The translations under genes and the position numbers were made by a program. This document shows positions 1-12,384 of a stretch of DNA of 64,000 nucleotides, piece by piece. The stretch comes from Ignelater luminosus (Eukaryota; Arthropoda; Insecta; Coleoptera; Elateridae). Each line of letters opens with the position of its first letter. The stretch's first letter is position 1. The notes below the pieces were generated by a model. The model ran no database searches and had not been told where the DNA came from. It saw nothing but the letters and a program-made list of their open reading frames with translations. The stretch spans positions 64,313-128,312 of the forward strand of contig VTPC01090594.1 of assembly GCA_011009095.1 (NCBI GenBank), given 5' to 3'.

Positions 1-2
1 TC

Positions 3-181
3 GTGAACAATTATTTTGCAGAGAAAAATGCCGAGTACTATTTGGACGGGTTACAGAGATGGGAGCATCGCTGGGAGAAGTGTGTAGAGTTACAAGGAGA
101 CTATGTTGAAAAATAAAAAAAAAATTTCAGAAAAAATGTCTTGTATCTTTGTTAGGTCGGAAACTTTTCACACCACCCTCG
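3..181 (+). mobile_element. 3' end of a mariner (DD34D) transposon, cut by the window start
   Basis: Reading from base 3, the last 37 codons of a mariner transposase are open to a TAA at 114-116. They show the family tail: an aromatic 'YFAEKNAEYYLDGL' helix followed by 'RWEHRWEKCVEL' and a short charged end. This C-terminal helix closes the catalytic domain of mariner transposases, which cut and paste their own element at TA sites. The terminal inverted repeat follows, ending with ACACCACCCTCG and a TA (182-183), as expected for mariner. The left part, including the catalytic triad, lies outside the window, so completeness cannot be judged. The visible tail is unbroken, which suggests a fairly young copy. 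Confidence 0.85.
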
Positions 182-284
182 TATTTAGCAGTATATGTAC
201 CGTTTTTGTACGTATTGACGTAAAACTTTAGTATTCAAAAATTAGAATGCAGATTTTATTAAAGATGGCAAACTTTGATTTAGT

Positions 285-1079
285 CAGTGGATGTATGTGT
301 CGTAGGCGAATTAACAAATCCGGCTTCTTGCAAAGAGCGTCATCATTTTGCAATGCGCCCGGCTAAATGGAAAATTATCGCAAGTTTCTAATTAGCCTAA
401 TATTTTTTAGGCTTATTGTAATGCGCCCATACACCTTTAAGCTAGTTAGAAAATGTGCAATTGTTTGCTCAAACAGCCTGGTATCGTCCAGGCTTCTTGC
501 AATAAGCCTTACAACTTGCCGGCGTATTGAAAACAGCGGCAACAAATGTGTTGATCGAAGTGTCATAAACTCATAATAGTTCACCATGTGAAACTAAATA
601 AAGTTAAAATGTATAATATAGAAAAAGGTCCGATTCAGTTTAAAAGTTTGTCTTTTAATTAATTTGTTTATTAGAATTAATACGTGACAATTGTTTAATA
701 ACAATTAAAATTTTTCAAACAATGATGATTGTTGTGCAGTTTTTAAATTACCTTTTGTAACCTAAGTAACTCATAACTAATTCACATGCTCAGTAAAAGA
801 AGAACTCTGGTAACAATCTCTTTATCTGTCGTTTTTAATAAGCCCTTACTGCTTTGGGCTTATTGCAATAAGCCTGGATGAAACCAGCCTGTTTGAACAA
901 ACGATTGCCTATTCTCTAACTAGCCTAAAGGTGTATGGGCTCATTACAATAAAGTTAAACAATATCAGGCAAATTAGGAAGTTGTCGATAATTTTCCAAT
1001 TAACCAGGTGCATTGCAAAATAACGACGCTTTTTGCAATAAGCCGGGTTAGTCAATTCGCCTACAACATATGCACCCTG
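285..1079. mobile_element. non-autonomous DNA element with long (about 220 bp) terminal inverted repeats
   Basis: Bases 302-508 and 857-1064 are diverged inverted copies of each other, and the match continues more loosely outward to CAG at 285 and CTG at 1079. The spacer (509-856) has no credible coding sequence. Each arm carries four copies of a motif close to GGCTTATTGCAATAAGCC, itself a palindrome (left arm near 322, 346, 410 and 491; right arm near 857, 937, 1007 and 1031). The CAG...CTG ends and repeated subterminal motifs would fit a hAT-type non-autonomous element, but an 8-bp target duplication is not clear, so the superfamily is open. The short reading frames inside are by-products of the repeat arms. 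Confidence 0.8.
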
Positions 1080-2003
1080 CAGTTTCTGTAATGTCACAAC
1101 AATAATAATCAATTGAATTTTATCACTTGTATTGACAGTAATTGACTTTAGCGTTTACCAAATTATTGTAGAATTGTTCTGGTATCACTGTGGATGTGGT
1201 TTAGCAAAAAAATGTGACGTGATCTTTAGATCATCAATTCATTGACTTGATACCATTAATCTATTGTAAAGTGTTATAAATCTAAACTAATGGCATTACC
1301 ACTTTTTGAATGGCTGGTGGGTTAATCAAATATTTTAATATAAAAATTGCTGAGTTAGTGGAGCTTATGACTTTATACGTTTGAATGATATCGAGTTGGT
1401 AAGACTGTTAGATTCCATGTTGGTTCATTATCGTACTGTTTGGACGATGGTTTGTATGGTGTATGCATATCTACGTAAATAGTTGCGAGGGGCACTGCTA
1501 ATATTCGCGGAATCGAGTACTCCTGGTATTTTCAGCGTTCTGCAATTATTATATTCGAAAAATTTGGCATTTGTTACCAATAATACAGTTAACAGTTTGA
1601 ATCTAAAGCGACCAGTTTCGTTTCAGTAGAATTTAACACAGTAATTTTGTGAAAAGAAGAGAAATATCGAACAGTTCGATACAGCTACCCCTAGAATTTA
1701 ATTGCTACAGTAAAAATTCAACCTTACCAATGCATGTATATCTATTCAGAGAATCAAAAGACACCTGTTGAAGACCTCTCCGACGCCAAACATTTAGAAA
1801 TGTTTTAAAAAACTTCGAAAATCGACAAATTTGACACTTCACAAGCACACCGACTGCCATGACACCATAATATCGCGGCTAGGTCCTTATTAGTCCCCGA
1901 CAGTGTACCAACCGACAGTGCCACAACCCAATTTTCCTAAATCACCTGGAGGAAATTGACCCCGTGCAAGCATGAAGGAATTCATTCACTCAATTCGGTC
2001 CCC

Positions 2004-2330
2004 CACAAGATTGGAGTGGAATTCTTGAAAAAAATGATTGTTTTACTGCTTCTAACCTAACCACCACCTCGCTTCGCCCTCATCATAAGATTTGGATGGA
2101 ATTCTTGAAACAAATGATTGTTTTACTGCTTCTAACCTAGCCACCACCTCGCTTCGTCGCCATCACAAAATTAGGGTGGAATTCTTGAAGAAAATTATTG
2201 TTTTACTCTTCTAACCTAACCACCACCTCGCTTTGCCCCCATGACAAGATTAAGGTGGAATTCTTGAAAAAAATTATTGTTATACTACTTCTAACCTAAC
2301 CACCCCCTCGCTATGGCTCCCCGCAAGATC
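2004..2330. repeat. tandem repeat, about 80-bp unit, four copies plus a remnant
   Basis: Four head-to-tail copies of a unit containing 'GTGGAATTCTTGAA', then a T-rich 'GATTGTTTTACT' stretch, then 'CTAACCTAACCACC', recur with starts near 2004, 2084, 2164 and 2243. A partial fifth begins near 2322. Copies differ by scattered substitutions and 1-bp indels. The array sits wholly inside the mariner TIRs, so it either expanded after insertion or was captured there. No coding role is visible. Confidence 0.85.
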
Positions 2331-2794
2331 ATTTTACGAATGACAGAAACCGTGTATAGAATTTTTCATGTTGCAGTAGAGTTGGTACTGTCTGCAGCAG
2401 CTGATTTACTTGCCAACTTCATTGTTTGTATCGTGCAACATAACCCCAGATGTGCATGAAAATCGTGTTTGTTTCACCAAGATTGGATTAATTTTTTTTA
2501 CCTCTGCACGCGGAATTGTGTTCTGTGAGTAATTCTGCTGATACCAAAAACTTGCTCTCAAAACGGCTCTTTCGTAGGGGTAACTATATCAAACAATTAC
2601 CGTCGTTCTATGCACCTCTGTTGTCGCGAAAAACATCAATGCTGTGCGTAAAATAATTAAAGTAGATCTGCATGTGACATACAGTGAGATAGAGGCATTC
2701 TTAGGCATTGCAGTTAAACACATAATACGATTTTGCACGATCATTTGAATGTAAAAAAGCGTAAAAACAGGCACGTGTCAATTGGTGGAAGAAA

Positions 2795-3400
2795 ATGCTC
2801 GACCATGGTCTTTCGAATTTTCTGTATTACATCGTAAAAGGTGACGAAGCATGGATATATTCGTATGAGCCTAAAACTAAACGGCAATCGACTGTATGGG
2901 TATTTCAAAGTGAACTAAAACCAACAAAAATGGTACGTTCACGAAGCGTTTCAAAAAAAAAAGAAGTGATCGCTTGTTTCTTCGGAAAAACGGGTCACGT
3001 TGCAACTGTCTTATTAGAGAATCGAAGTACAGTTAATGCTGACTGGTGTATTTTAATTTGTTTGACGGAAGTTATCGCTGAAACCAGAAGAAACAACTTA
3101 AACCGGCGAATCATTCTTCATCATGACAATGCGAGTGGGCATACAGCACAACGGACTGTTAAATCTTTGACCAGTGAAAACGTCACATTAATAACTCATT
3201 GCCCATATTTGCCTGATTTATCGCCCAATAACGTCTTTTTGTTTTTAGAAATCAAAAATAAAATGCCTGGCGAGCGTTTTTCATCGCCTGAAGCATTTAA
3301 ATCACTTGTTTCGGAGATACCTCGAGGATGTTTCGAGGATTGGATTCATCGAATACAAAAGTGTGTAGATGTTAAAGGCGAATATTTAGGAAAGCCATAA
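2795..3400 (+). pseudogene. mariner transposase, catalytic half
   Basis: This 201-codon open stretch is the C-terminal two thirds of a mariner transposase, the enzyme that cuts and rejoins the transposon ends. The first catalytic Asp lies in 'GDEAWIYSYEP' (residue 17). The second lies in 'LHHDNASGH' (residue 111). The third position, in the conserved 'PDLSPxD' box with the family's 34-residue spacing, reads Asn (residue 146, 'SPNN') instead of Asp, which should abolish activity. The C-terminus ends 'GEYLGKP', like other mariners. The listed start is an internal codon. The N-terminal DNA-binding part lies upstream (about 2640-2790) with breaks in frame. Confidence 0.85.
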
Positions 3401-3469
3401 GGCGATTTACATTAGGTAAAGTGTGTTTTGTTTTACTTTTTCCGCGAATTTTAGCAGTGCCCCTCGTAT

Positions 3470-4937
3470 AAGAAAGTGTGATTTGATTAATCTGTGAATA
3501 TTTTACTTTGATTCAGACAAGCTATCTTGTATTAGCACCTTAGACACAAATTCTATAAACCAAACAAAATAATTATTTATATTCGTAAAAAAAGGTTGAA
3601 GAAATCCAAAATTAATAGTGCTAATGCAAAGTTTTACCGAGGGGTATTGTTACATTGTTTTAGAAATGCACGTGACTTTTAAATTAAGCGACGTCGTAGA
3701 TTTACATTATCTTACTATAACAAATCTTTTAGATAAAGTAGTGAAAATTAAAAACAAAAGTTAACATTTCGCTCCTAACAAAACAATCTAAAAAACAAAT
3801 GCGCACAAGTTTCACATTTATTGATACATGAATATTTCATCTCAGTTAAAACAGGCATCTTCATTTCGCCGTCAGTTTTAGCTTAATATTTTCCTCTGCT
3901 AAACAGGACTGCAACATGACATAAGTCATTAATTTTCAAACTTCTGTTACAGAGATAGCTGTATGTATAGTATATCTCTACGTTGCAGTAAGAGATTAAA
4001 TTTCATGTACGTACCAATCTATGAATAATCCACTTGGGAGACAATGCAAATGTTCATTGGTTCGGGGAATTGGTATAGAATGATGGCAACTGCCAACCCT
4101 TGCTACCCTTCTGTCAGCACTGTACAAGTGTACATTGTTGCCTGCACCCTGCATTTTACATGTTTTATAAATAGCTGCTGTTTGCACACCATAATAAGCA
4201 TTATTAAGGAACAAAGAGGGATGGAAGTCATGTCGATTAGTGCGAACCACATGAAATGCAGTACAAATGCGCGTGGCGGCCCAGACGACCGTAAAATATT
4301 TAAATTGGGGCTGTTATGTACACAACTCGTGATACTGATAGCAGAGTGAACACTGGATTCAAATTCTGTTTTTTAACTTAATTTCTGACTACTCTTTTGA
4401 TTTCGACAAAATCGTTTGAAAAATTATCTGTGATGAATGAAATTGCAATTCTCTCTACAACTATTAAACACATTTAAAGTAAATCATTTGAAATGATGAT
4501 CTCCTAGGAAGGACACAACCTTTTAAATATACGCTTATTAAACATCCTCAATATATCAAGCCGAGGAAAAGCGTTGAAGCTATCCTATACCAACAGACAG
4601 AGAAAAGTGGCATCAAAGGAAAACTAGAATGTCACCGTATAAGTGACGTCTTTCAAGTTGATGAATGAACTTTTTTACTTTCATGAAACTAACTAATAAT
4701 TAATCACACTAAATTGAAAGATGCTTATAAATTTCAGCGGAAGTTAAGCAAAGTTGAAAAGCATTTTTAACAAAGAATATATTTTTCTGGAAATGAAAAA
4801 ATTCTTTGAAATCTAAACATATTTTAGCTCGAATGCTATGCCGTATGTATAACACGTACATATTTTTCACTACGCAGAAAACGTTTTTAAAGTTCAAGAC
4901 CTAGAAAATTTGTTAAGCACAAAAATTCGAATTAAAC
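3470..4937. other. no recognisable gene
   Basis: AT-rich non-coding DNA. The overlapping frames near 4000-4350 lie on both strands, resemble no known protein and have no codon pattern that sets them apart. Nothing else is seen. Confidence 0.5.
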
Positions 4938-5085
4938 CAGCGGGGTGCATTGACTCAGTGGTGAGTTCGCCCAGAGGCGAATAAGTTTCAAATTGAAACT
5001 GCCAACAACTTACACACACAGTAGGTAACACCGTGTTAAATGGATTGCCTTGCAGGGAGTTAAAAGGAACTCGTACATTGAAGAT
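4938..5085 (+). repeat. possible tRNA-derived SINE
   Basis: The stretch GACTCAGTGGTGAGTTCGC near 4951 resembles an internal RNA polymerase III A box of tRNA type. About 35 bases on, 'AGTTTCAAATTGAAACT' could be a degenerate B box. This head is followed by unrelated sequence and then AT-rich DNA, the usual plan of a SINE. The block is richer in GC than its surroundings. A proper cloverleaf cannot be drawn, so a functional tRNA is unlikely. No target duplication or clear A-tail is visible. Confidence 0.35.
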
Positions 5086-5764
5086 TAATTTTTGTTATTG
5101 TTTTATGTACAAATTGAGTTTTAATTACAAATGTCAGTTATTGTTGATATTTCATATAAGTAAATAACCATATAAGTTTCCAAAAAGTAATAATTATCTT
5201 TCAAGTAAATTTTAAAATTTTTAAAGGTTTTGTTGATTTATTTTTAATGACATTAGAAAGATTTTCATCTGACAGATTTCTATGCAGAAAGTACAACTAT
5301 ACCAAGAATGTTGCACAGGTCTACGAGTATATGCTATGGTTAGTTTACCAATATTTTATCTCTTCCGACAAAAACAATTTTTGGTATTACATGTTGAATC
5401 TTCAATGGTACTATGGAATTCATAGCTTTTGATTTAATCTCCCTTATCGAACTTTATGATGTTGGTTATTTGTTAAACTCTGCTATTATGGCTAAAGTAG
5501 GAGGCGTTTCAGCTATACTTAAGTCGCTGGATAGCTTCTGAATTGTAGCTCCCTAAGTTCCTAACAAAAGAGTTGGTGGAAATCGACGAGTTCAGATATA
5601 ATTTCTCAGCAATTAAACAAATGAAGATTTATAGGTCAACGTTTTGAACTACAGGGCGATAAAAGAGAGTCCTAGTATCTTGTTTTGTAAGATCTGGAAT
5701 ATTTTGATGTAATTTCTAGCTGCATTTTCCCAGGTTGAGGCGGCGTATGTCATGACAAACCAGA
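5085..5764. other. no recognisable gene
   Basis: AT-rich DNA with one short frame (5247-5432) that matches nothing known. It borders the AATAAAA-like tail of the next LINE. Confidence 0.5.
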
Positions 5765-7480
5765 TAATTATTTTATTATTTTATTAAAGGTTTCGGTTCA
5801 GTAGCAGGTAAAAACTCTACTAACCTTTCTGGTGTAAACGTCGGTATGTAAGGACAGTTTCCTGTCTAGGTATTTCCATGAGACAGGTTTATTGTAAATG
5901 TAGATTTCCTCTACTGAAGGTTATCGCCTTCTTGTGAAGAGTACAGTTGCGTCTTTTTCTGGATTGATTTTGAAACCCTATGTCTAAAATCAAGTTTCGA
6001 TGGTTTCTACTGCTGCATCAATTTTGCATAGCGTGCTGTTACCCATATAGCAATGTCGTTGGCATATAAAGCTGTCACTTCTGTCCTCGGAAGACCGGTG
6101 ATGAAGATTGAGGAAAAATCTTGAACAGTCTTGAGGCGTACCGGCTTCTTCATTCTTGCAGATTGATCTTGAAAGTTCGCTTGTAGTTTAAAAAGACACA
6201 TTAATGCTGTTTACCATATTATAGAAAGGACCGGAGTGTCACCGGTATGTATGGCCTTGTTGGTTGCAGCTTCCTTGAAAAATCTAGAAGTTATGCAATA
6301 ACCTTGCTTGAAACCGAATTGCTTGTCTCAGATAACGTTGTGATCGTTGACCTTATGTTTGTCTCTGGATAGCATGATTACCTCGGTATTCCTACCCATC
6401 GTTGGTAGCAAACTAATCAGATGGTACGTTGCGGAAATATGGTTTGGAAATGACTTTTAAGGAATCTTAAAATTATAATTCTGACTAAGAAGGTAATAAT
6501 CTTTTTTGGGTAGCTTCCTCTATATTTTTCAAATGACTTATCAAATTTTCTACAAAGACGTTGGTTGTCTAAAATTCGAATTTGTGTTCAAACTTTTTGG
6601 CTGATTCTCACAACGAAATTAAAGTCGATGTCTTAGTAGTTCGGGGTGTATTAGAGTTTCAAGCTGGCAGCAAAAGCTTTCGGCGTGGAAATAAACTAAC
6701 CAATTTTCACCGTGGATGGGTGGGATTTTGCATTTGTTTCTGAGCTATTTGGAAATCACCATAAAGAACTGTCTTGCTGGTTTAAAGTGGAATGTCTATG
6801 AGTGGAGACCGTTGAGTAGACTCGTCTTCTCACTAGAATGAGGTTTGTGATGGTGGACGGTTGTAGGTTTCATGTATTAAATACACCTTGAGGATTTCAA
6901 GTAAAAAATAAGGAGTTTTTGGCGCGGACGAGCGAAAAGGATGTTTACGGCATGCTTCAGTGTTTTGAAAAGTTGAAATCGTGCCATAGTATTTGTGCAA
7001 ATAGTAATGGAAGTCTGTTCACGAGATAGACGTCTGGTATTCTATAAGCACTTCATCTATTTTCTCAAGTTGGAAGATAATTGAGTTGTAATCGGATCTA
7101 GTTTACGAAGTACGAAACCGTCTTTTATAACGACAACGCCTAGTAAAATATAATTGCGTTTGGCATAGTGACTGAATGCTTTTCTTTTTGGGTTTGAGAT
7201 TTCTCTGTTTCATGATCCATGTTTAGCGTTTAAGCTTTCCTTTAGAGTGATCTGGACATCCTCTTGAAGTTGTTCGTTTAAATCTTCTCGGATGGTTCGA
7301 AATGGACTAGACTGCTATCAGGCGTAGCAAACATGTGTTTTCCATACTACACGAATGAAGTAGCTTGTAGCTTTCATATGGATAAGCTTTCCTAACGTGG
7401 ATTCTGTTGTTTTGGTACACTTGTGTCTGAATAGCCTTGGTTCTGTTTGGCGTAGGTAAATCTTACAGATCAGTGTCGTG
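5765..7480 (-). mobile_element. decayed jockey-like LINE (endonuclease and reverse transcriptase)
   Basis: Reading the minus strand from high to low coordinates gives pieces of a jockey-type ORF2 in the right order. An endonuclease segment has 'YNRPPSQTSF' and 'LYGDFQIAQ' (about 6890-6730; the family has YRPP...AGDFNA). Reverse transcriptase block 1 resembles 'YRPISLL' (about 6440). A 'KQFGFKQGY' block lies near 6330, then 'EAATNKAIHTGD' (about 6260), the catalytic box as YAND instead of YADD (6066-6055), and 'INLSHGNT' (about 5880). An AATAAAA-like 3' tail follows at about 5765-5785. Many frame changes and stops separate these pieces, so this is an old, dead copy. Sequence between about 7100 and 7600 may be remains of ORF1, but I cannot show it. 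Confidence 0.7.
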
Positions 7481-7619
7481 ACACGGTACGAATCTCAATA
7501 ATTGCATCTTTTTGGATTCTGAGCCGTTTTTGTTTTGTCTACAGAAATTCCCTTATTGAACTCCTTTTCATTTAATCTAATGTGTAGTTCTACAAGAGTC
7601 TGTGCAAAGCAAACAGTTT

Positions 7620-10600
7620 CTTATTTTCATTTTTGTTTTTCTACTTTTGGTTTCTAAAATCAGTAGTCCTTCTAGAATAGCATCTGGAGAAAGGTCTTTC
7701 CACAGAGTAGATAACAAGGTACAAAAATATCGATTCATGTTTTATTAGATTCAATTCACTCTGTGCAGCCAGTTTGGATTAAACCAAGCTCAAATACCCT
7801 TTTTGATTTACGTAAACTTTGAGGGGTTAACTTAAAGGCAATCAATAAGATATTCCAGATATTTGAGTTTTGATTTTCTGTTAGGTAGTTAAATCATCAA
7901 AACTATTGCATAGGACTTACTGCTATGTAAATTCTTAAATTTCTAGCAATAAAAGCGAACGATTGTATCTAAATCAGAGAAAAGTAGCCTAAGATTGATA
8001 CAGCTCACAATCGATTGCAGCTCACCACTGTTTGTTTTATGACATTATAGATTTTCTATTACGTATTGACTTGCGACATCGATTGTCGGTTCGATAGCGC
8101 GAGTAATGTAGCAAAAATATTACTTATGGTCAATCAATTCCTTGGAAGGTTCAAAAAATTTGACTATAAAAAATGTCAAGTTTCCTCCCGAAGCTTTCGA
8201 CATTCAGAATATCTAAACAATTGAATAGTAATACAACTTTTTACTGGGTTATTAGCTAGCTTATTATTTAGAAACCATGCAGCAACAGTTTCCTTTCCGC
8301 TTTACCTCATTTCATAAGATATTGAATATGATTTTGAAAAAAAGGTAGTTCTATTATCATTGGTCATTTTCAATATTGCAAATAATTGAGTTCCTACAGT
8401 TTAATAGAGAACATCATTGCGGTATGCAATGAACTAAAGATTTGTCTACGTCGAAATGATTTGTTATAACTGACATTGGATGTAAACTGAAATTTTGAAA
8501 CAATAAAATGTAAATTTAGTTTTATAACATCAGGACAAAAATTAAACATCGCTATTTAATCACCCCTGTAAAATCATATTAATTCGTAACTGTCTAAACG
8601 AGATCTTTTTGTTTGATAACGTCCGATTTAACTGCGACCTACGTTATGAAATATGAAAGAAAATAAATCACGGAAACAGAATTTAATGCAACATTATTCG
8701 ATTGAATCCAATCAAACATTTAAATATGGGGAATCGACTGGGAACAATAGCATAAAAATGCTGCATGTGCACGATTCCTATTGGAAATAAAGCAAAGTTT
8801 TAAATCGGTTTTAGAATTTAACTCACTAAAAGTCTCTAATCCCATGTCACAGTTTTAGATTTATTTATGTGCAGATTAAAAATGGAAACTTTTTAGCACT
8901 ACGATTGGTTATCTAATATATTCATTAGTTTTGCATTAATTTACAAGCTGTATTCATCCATATCGATGCATTACAGTAAAACAGGGCTACGTACTATGTG
9001 GTATTTAAGTTTTGCAGCTTCATTTCTGTAAATCTGAATGAAATGAACAAGAATGTGGCTACTTATTTTTTCTAATATAACAAACTAACGAACCACTATG
9101 CATATATATATTATACGTGTGCAATGCATAAAGCAATTATGGCTAAACCAATATTTGGCAAACTCTGCAATGCACGCGTATAATATACCTAACCATACAT
9201 GCGCAAAATTGTTCTGTTTAAAAATTCAAATTTTAAATAGCAGACTTTGCTGCTGACAGCTCTATGTATATTCACTCAATGTTTGGCTGGTGTAAATTAT
9301 TATGAAAAGTATATACCTAATTACGTTTCAGCAGAAGAATTGTGTTCGTTCGCACAAAAAAAGGTAACATAATTTCGTTTTTGTTTCTTTAGCATACAAA
9401 AACGTTCGTAATCAATTTGAACGTTTCAGTAAAAAACTCATCCCTAATTGCCTTAACATTCTACTGCGCAAATAATGGTATTACAACGCTTAGAAACAAA
9501 GGACGAAGAAGCAAACGCGTTTCCGAATTCCTTATAGTGTTGGCATTCAGTTTGAAGCACTTTGCTATTGTTAGAATGACATTAATGCTTGAAGACGTCC
9601 AGAAGATATCTTAACAGCGCACACCGACGCGACGTCTGACATCATTAGTATGAGACGTCCATACTACAACAGCTCTAATGTGCATGTTATAATTTTATTT
9701 GCTAAAGTTACTACAACTTGTCAAATTTTTATATCCTCTTATATTAAGCTCTTACCAAAAAGTTTAATATTCAAGTTTGTAAATCGTCCCCTATAACTTT
9801 TAACACAGTTTTTGCTTTCCTTTTATTTGGGTTCCACCTTTTTCATGTCAATAAAAAGTTACCTTACGAGTACACAACAAAATCTAAAAACAAAAGTAGA
9901 AATTAATAATATTTTTTCTTATTCCTTAATTATTTTGTTGTTATTCATTCTTAAAGTTGTTTTATCTAGTTACCTAAAACGTGCAGTTTATTTAATTTCA
10001 TTTTTTTCTTTACTTTGTTGTTGTGGTACAACAGTAGATTATATTCTGCTTGAACAAAAAACTTTGATCTTTATTCAATACAGTTACAATTTGCAGGAAT
10101 AAAATATAGAATTATTATTGTATGTTAAAATTTCTGAGTCCTATAATCTAAGCCTAAGCATCCCTAGCATACGAATTTCATTCCGCCTCTGATTATTTTA
10201 CTGTAATCGAATTACTGTAGTATGGAACTATTTTATATAATTTAGTATTTTCATTAAAATACTTACTTAATTTTACATTGCTCATAAAAACTACATAGAA
10301 CTCCGGATAGTAATATTAGGGCAATGACTTGGCTAGTCGGAGTCTCACCGTACTTAATTATTAAAATTCCTGTTGAACAGATACTATGCCTTTATTGAGA
10401 AGTCTGGTTAGTTTTGGGACACAAATAAATACTTTTCGAGGTTCTCAATAAGGTATCACATTATTTACAATAAACAATAATAAAACATTTTAAAAATTTG
10501 CACTTAGTGTGTGATATTTGTAAAATTTTGTTGGCAAGGTGGTTTCGATAAGTAACAACCAAGGATTCCAAAATGGGATTGGGTTAAAACAATGTCAAAT

Positions 10601-12081
10601 TGAGTGTACAAACACAAATAGCAAAGGATTGAAGTTGTAGACCTATGAAATATTGTGTTCGCACATAAACCTACAAGTGGAGTGCCGCGCTTTCTCTTGT
10701 AAACAATAGTAAAGAAGATTTTCCTGACCTTTGCTTTTTCGATGGTTTGCTAATTATGACACTGTCATGTTTAGGTCGAGAAGCATCATATTTGTAGACA
10801 TAACAATTGTATTGATATAAACCCTCACTTTTTTCTGTTTACATTTTTATTCAAGGAATTCTCTTGCTAGAATTTTTATTCTTCAGTTATAATCTATGTG
10901 TTAAAAGACTTACCACGTAAATTAACAGATGTAATATTATACATCATAATGCACCGTGGATAATAATTTTAAAAATGTTCTGATGATAATTTTGAATTAA
11001 TGTGATTTCATATTGCGATTTAGTTTACAGAAATTATGTAACCAGAGAAAGATAACTTATATACAAAAATGTTCTATTTATAAAAAGCAAAGTATGTTGG
11101 TAGGTAACCAGAAAAATTTTAAAACAAAAAAGAGAGATTGACTTGTAAAAAGTCCTCCATGTTTGCAAATAAAAAAATTAAAATTTATTAAAAAATTTTC
11201 ATTTCTCATTATTAAAATTTATATTTGAAACAATCAAGTATCTTTAAAATTTAAATAATAATTCCATTATAAAGAAAAAGTTCATGATTGGATATGGTAA
11301 TGTTCAGTGTTATATTGGGTAATGATGGATTTTTGTAAGACTTTGATTCCATTAAAACATAATCAACACATGAAGGATATTTATTGAGGTTTTCCTTTTC
11401 AAAGGATAAAAATACAAGTGAGTTTTAGCATCACTGCGCTTTGCAAGCTTCTTGAAACTAACAAAGAATAAAAGTAGACGCACCGCTACGTTCTATTAAG
11501 AGGGCCAATTTTATATTATACCTTTGCAAAATATTGTTGCCTGAAACGCTGATTTTGCTTGACTACATAACAGGTACAATTTACCAGCGTGAGTGCATTG
11601 AAAGATTAAAGTTGCTTGACTCTTCCAAGCTTTGGCTCATTTACTAATGCCAGTTTGTTTCGGTATGGAACTCCCATCTAAACAGATGGAAAAGAGAGGC
11701 CGATTAGAAAGTACTTTCCATTCGAATGCAAGCACCGCAGCTGACAAATAAAGAGAAAATGAGGTTAGGTGCTAGGAAGGTGATTTCAGAGAACATTTCT
11801 GTTTATCTTCTTACGTTGAGCTGTATAAGCCAGAATTTTGATGCTTATTGTTATGGTTAAGTATGTTTTAAAAGTCCTAGAAATAAATGTGTCGTTATTT
11901 CCAAACATTCAATTTTAACTGTCGCCATGCAGAACAAGCAAACATTTGACGAATTACTATAAAATGTGAAAAACTTGTTTTGACTTGTTTTCCGTAATCG
12001 AAGAATGATGACCGAGGCGCGTGTTTCCATTGTCTGCATTACAGTACACACAGTTGCACAAAAGCATTCTAGTCTAGAATA
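7620..12081. other. long non-coding AT-rich stretch
   Basis: No gene is recognised across 4.4 kb. Short frames at 9417-9614 and 9812-10102 match nothing known; the second is rich in hydrophobic residues, as AT-rich DNA often is by chance. A stem-loop at 9108-9186 is listed separately. Confidence 0.5.
9108..9186. repeat. imperfect inverted repeat (stem-loop), 21-bp arms
   Basis: ATATTATACGTGTGCAATGC at 9108 is answered by its near-complement at 9166-9186, with two mismatches in 21 and a loop of 37 bases. The size and shape would suit either a tiny foldback element or a small-RNA hairpin precursor. Neither is shown. Confidence 0.6.
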
Positions 12082-12089
12082 GTCTAGTC
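12082..12089. repeat. 8-bp target-site duplication of the hAT element, left copy
   Basis: GTCTAGTC lies directly before the CAGGGGTCCCCAACC terminus and recurs at 15892-15899 directly after the other end. hAT transposases make 8-bp duplications, often with a TCTAGA-like core, so this fixes the insertion boundaries. Confidence 0.85.
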
Positions 12090-12384
12090 CAGGGGTCCCC
12101 AACCCTATGCCCGCGTGCACCATGGCTCCCGGCGACCGTTTTACTTGTGCTCGCAGCTGTACGACCACGATAAACAAATTTAAGTTTTTAATAAAATGTT
12201 ATGTAAAAATTTTTTCAGGTTTTTTAATATTGAGTAATGAATTAGAATTAGAGAAATATGCGTGTATTTGTTTGCTTATTTGAGAAATTTTCTAACAAAC
12301 GTGAGATTATGTCATTAGCAGACAGCAATACAAGACACAGTTGTCGGATAACACTGTTACAAAAATATATGCCATTTCAAAATA

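Larger units (their letters stand above)
1485..3467 (+). mobile_element. mariner (DD34D) transposon, degenerate, enlarged by a tandem array
   Basis: Terminal inverted repeats of about 27 bp bound the element. The left starts GCGAGGGGCACTGCTAA at 1485 and the right ends with its complement near 3467, next to TA. At about 1.98 kb it is longer than a usual 1.3-kb mariner; the excess lies in the left half and includes an 80-bp tandem array (2004-2330). N-terminal transposase remnants can be read near 2640-2790 (a 'TYSEIEAFLGI' helix-turn-helix segment), and the catalytic half is open at 2795-3400. The copy is dead because the third catalytic residue is changed and the N-terminal half is broken. 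Confidence 0.85.

Noticed and set aside
4044-4349. 101-codon plus frame with several Cys, overlapped by a minus frame
   Set aside because: Both strands are open over the same DNA, with no family resemblance; probably chance.
9812-10102. 96-codon hydrophobic frame
   Set aside because: Same reason: Phe/Ile/Leu-rich from AT-rich DNA, no motif.
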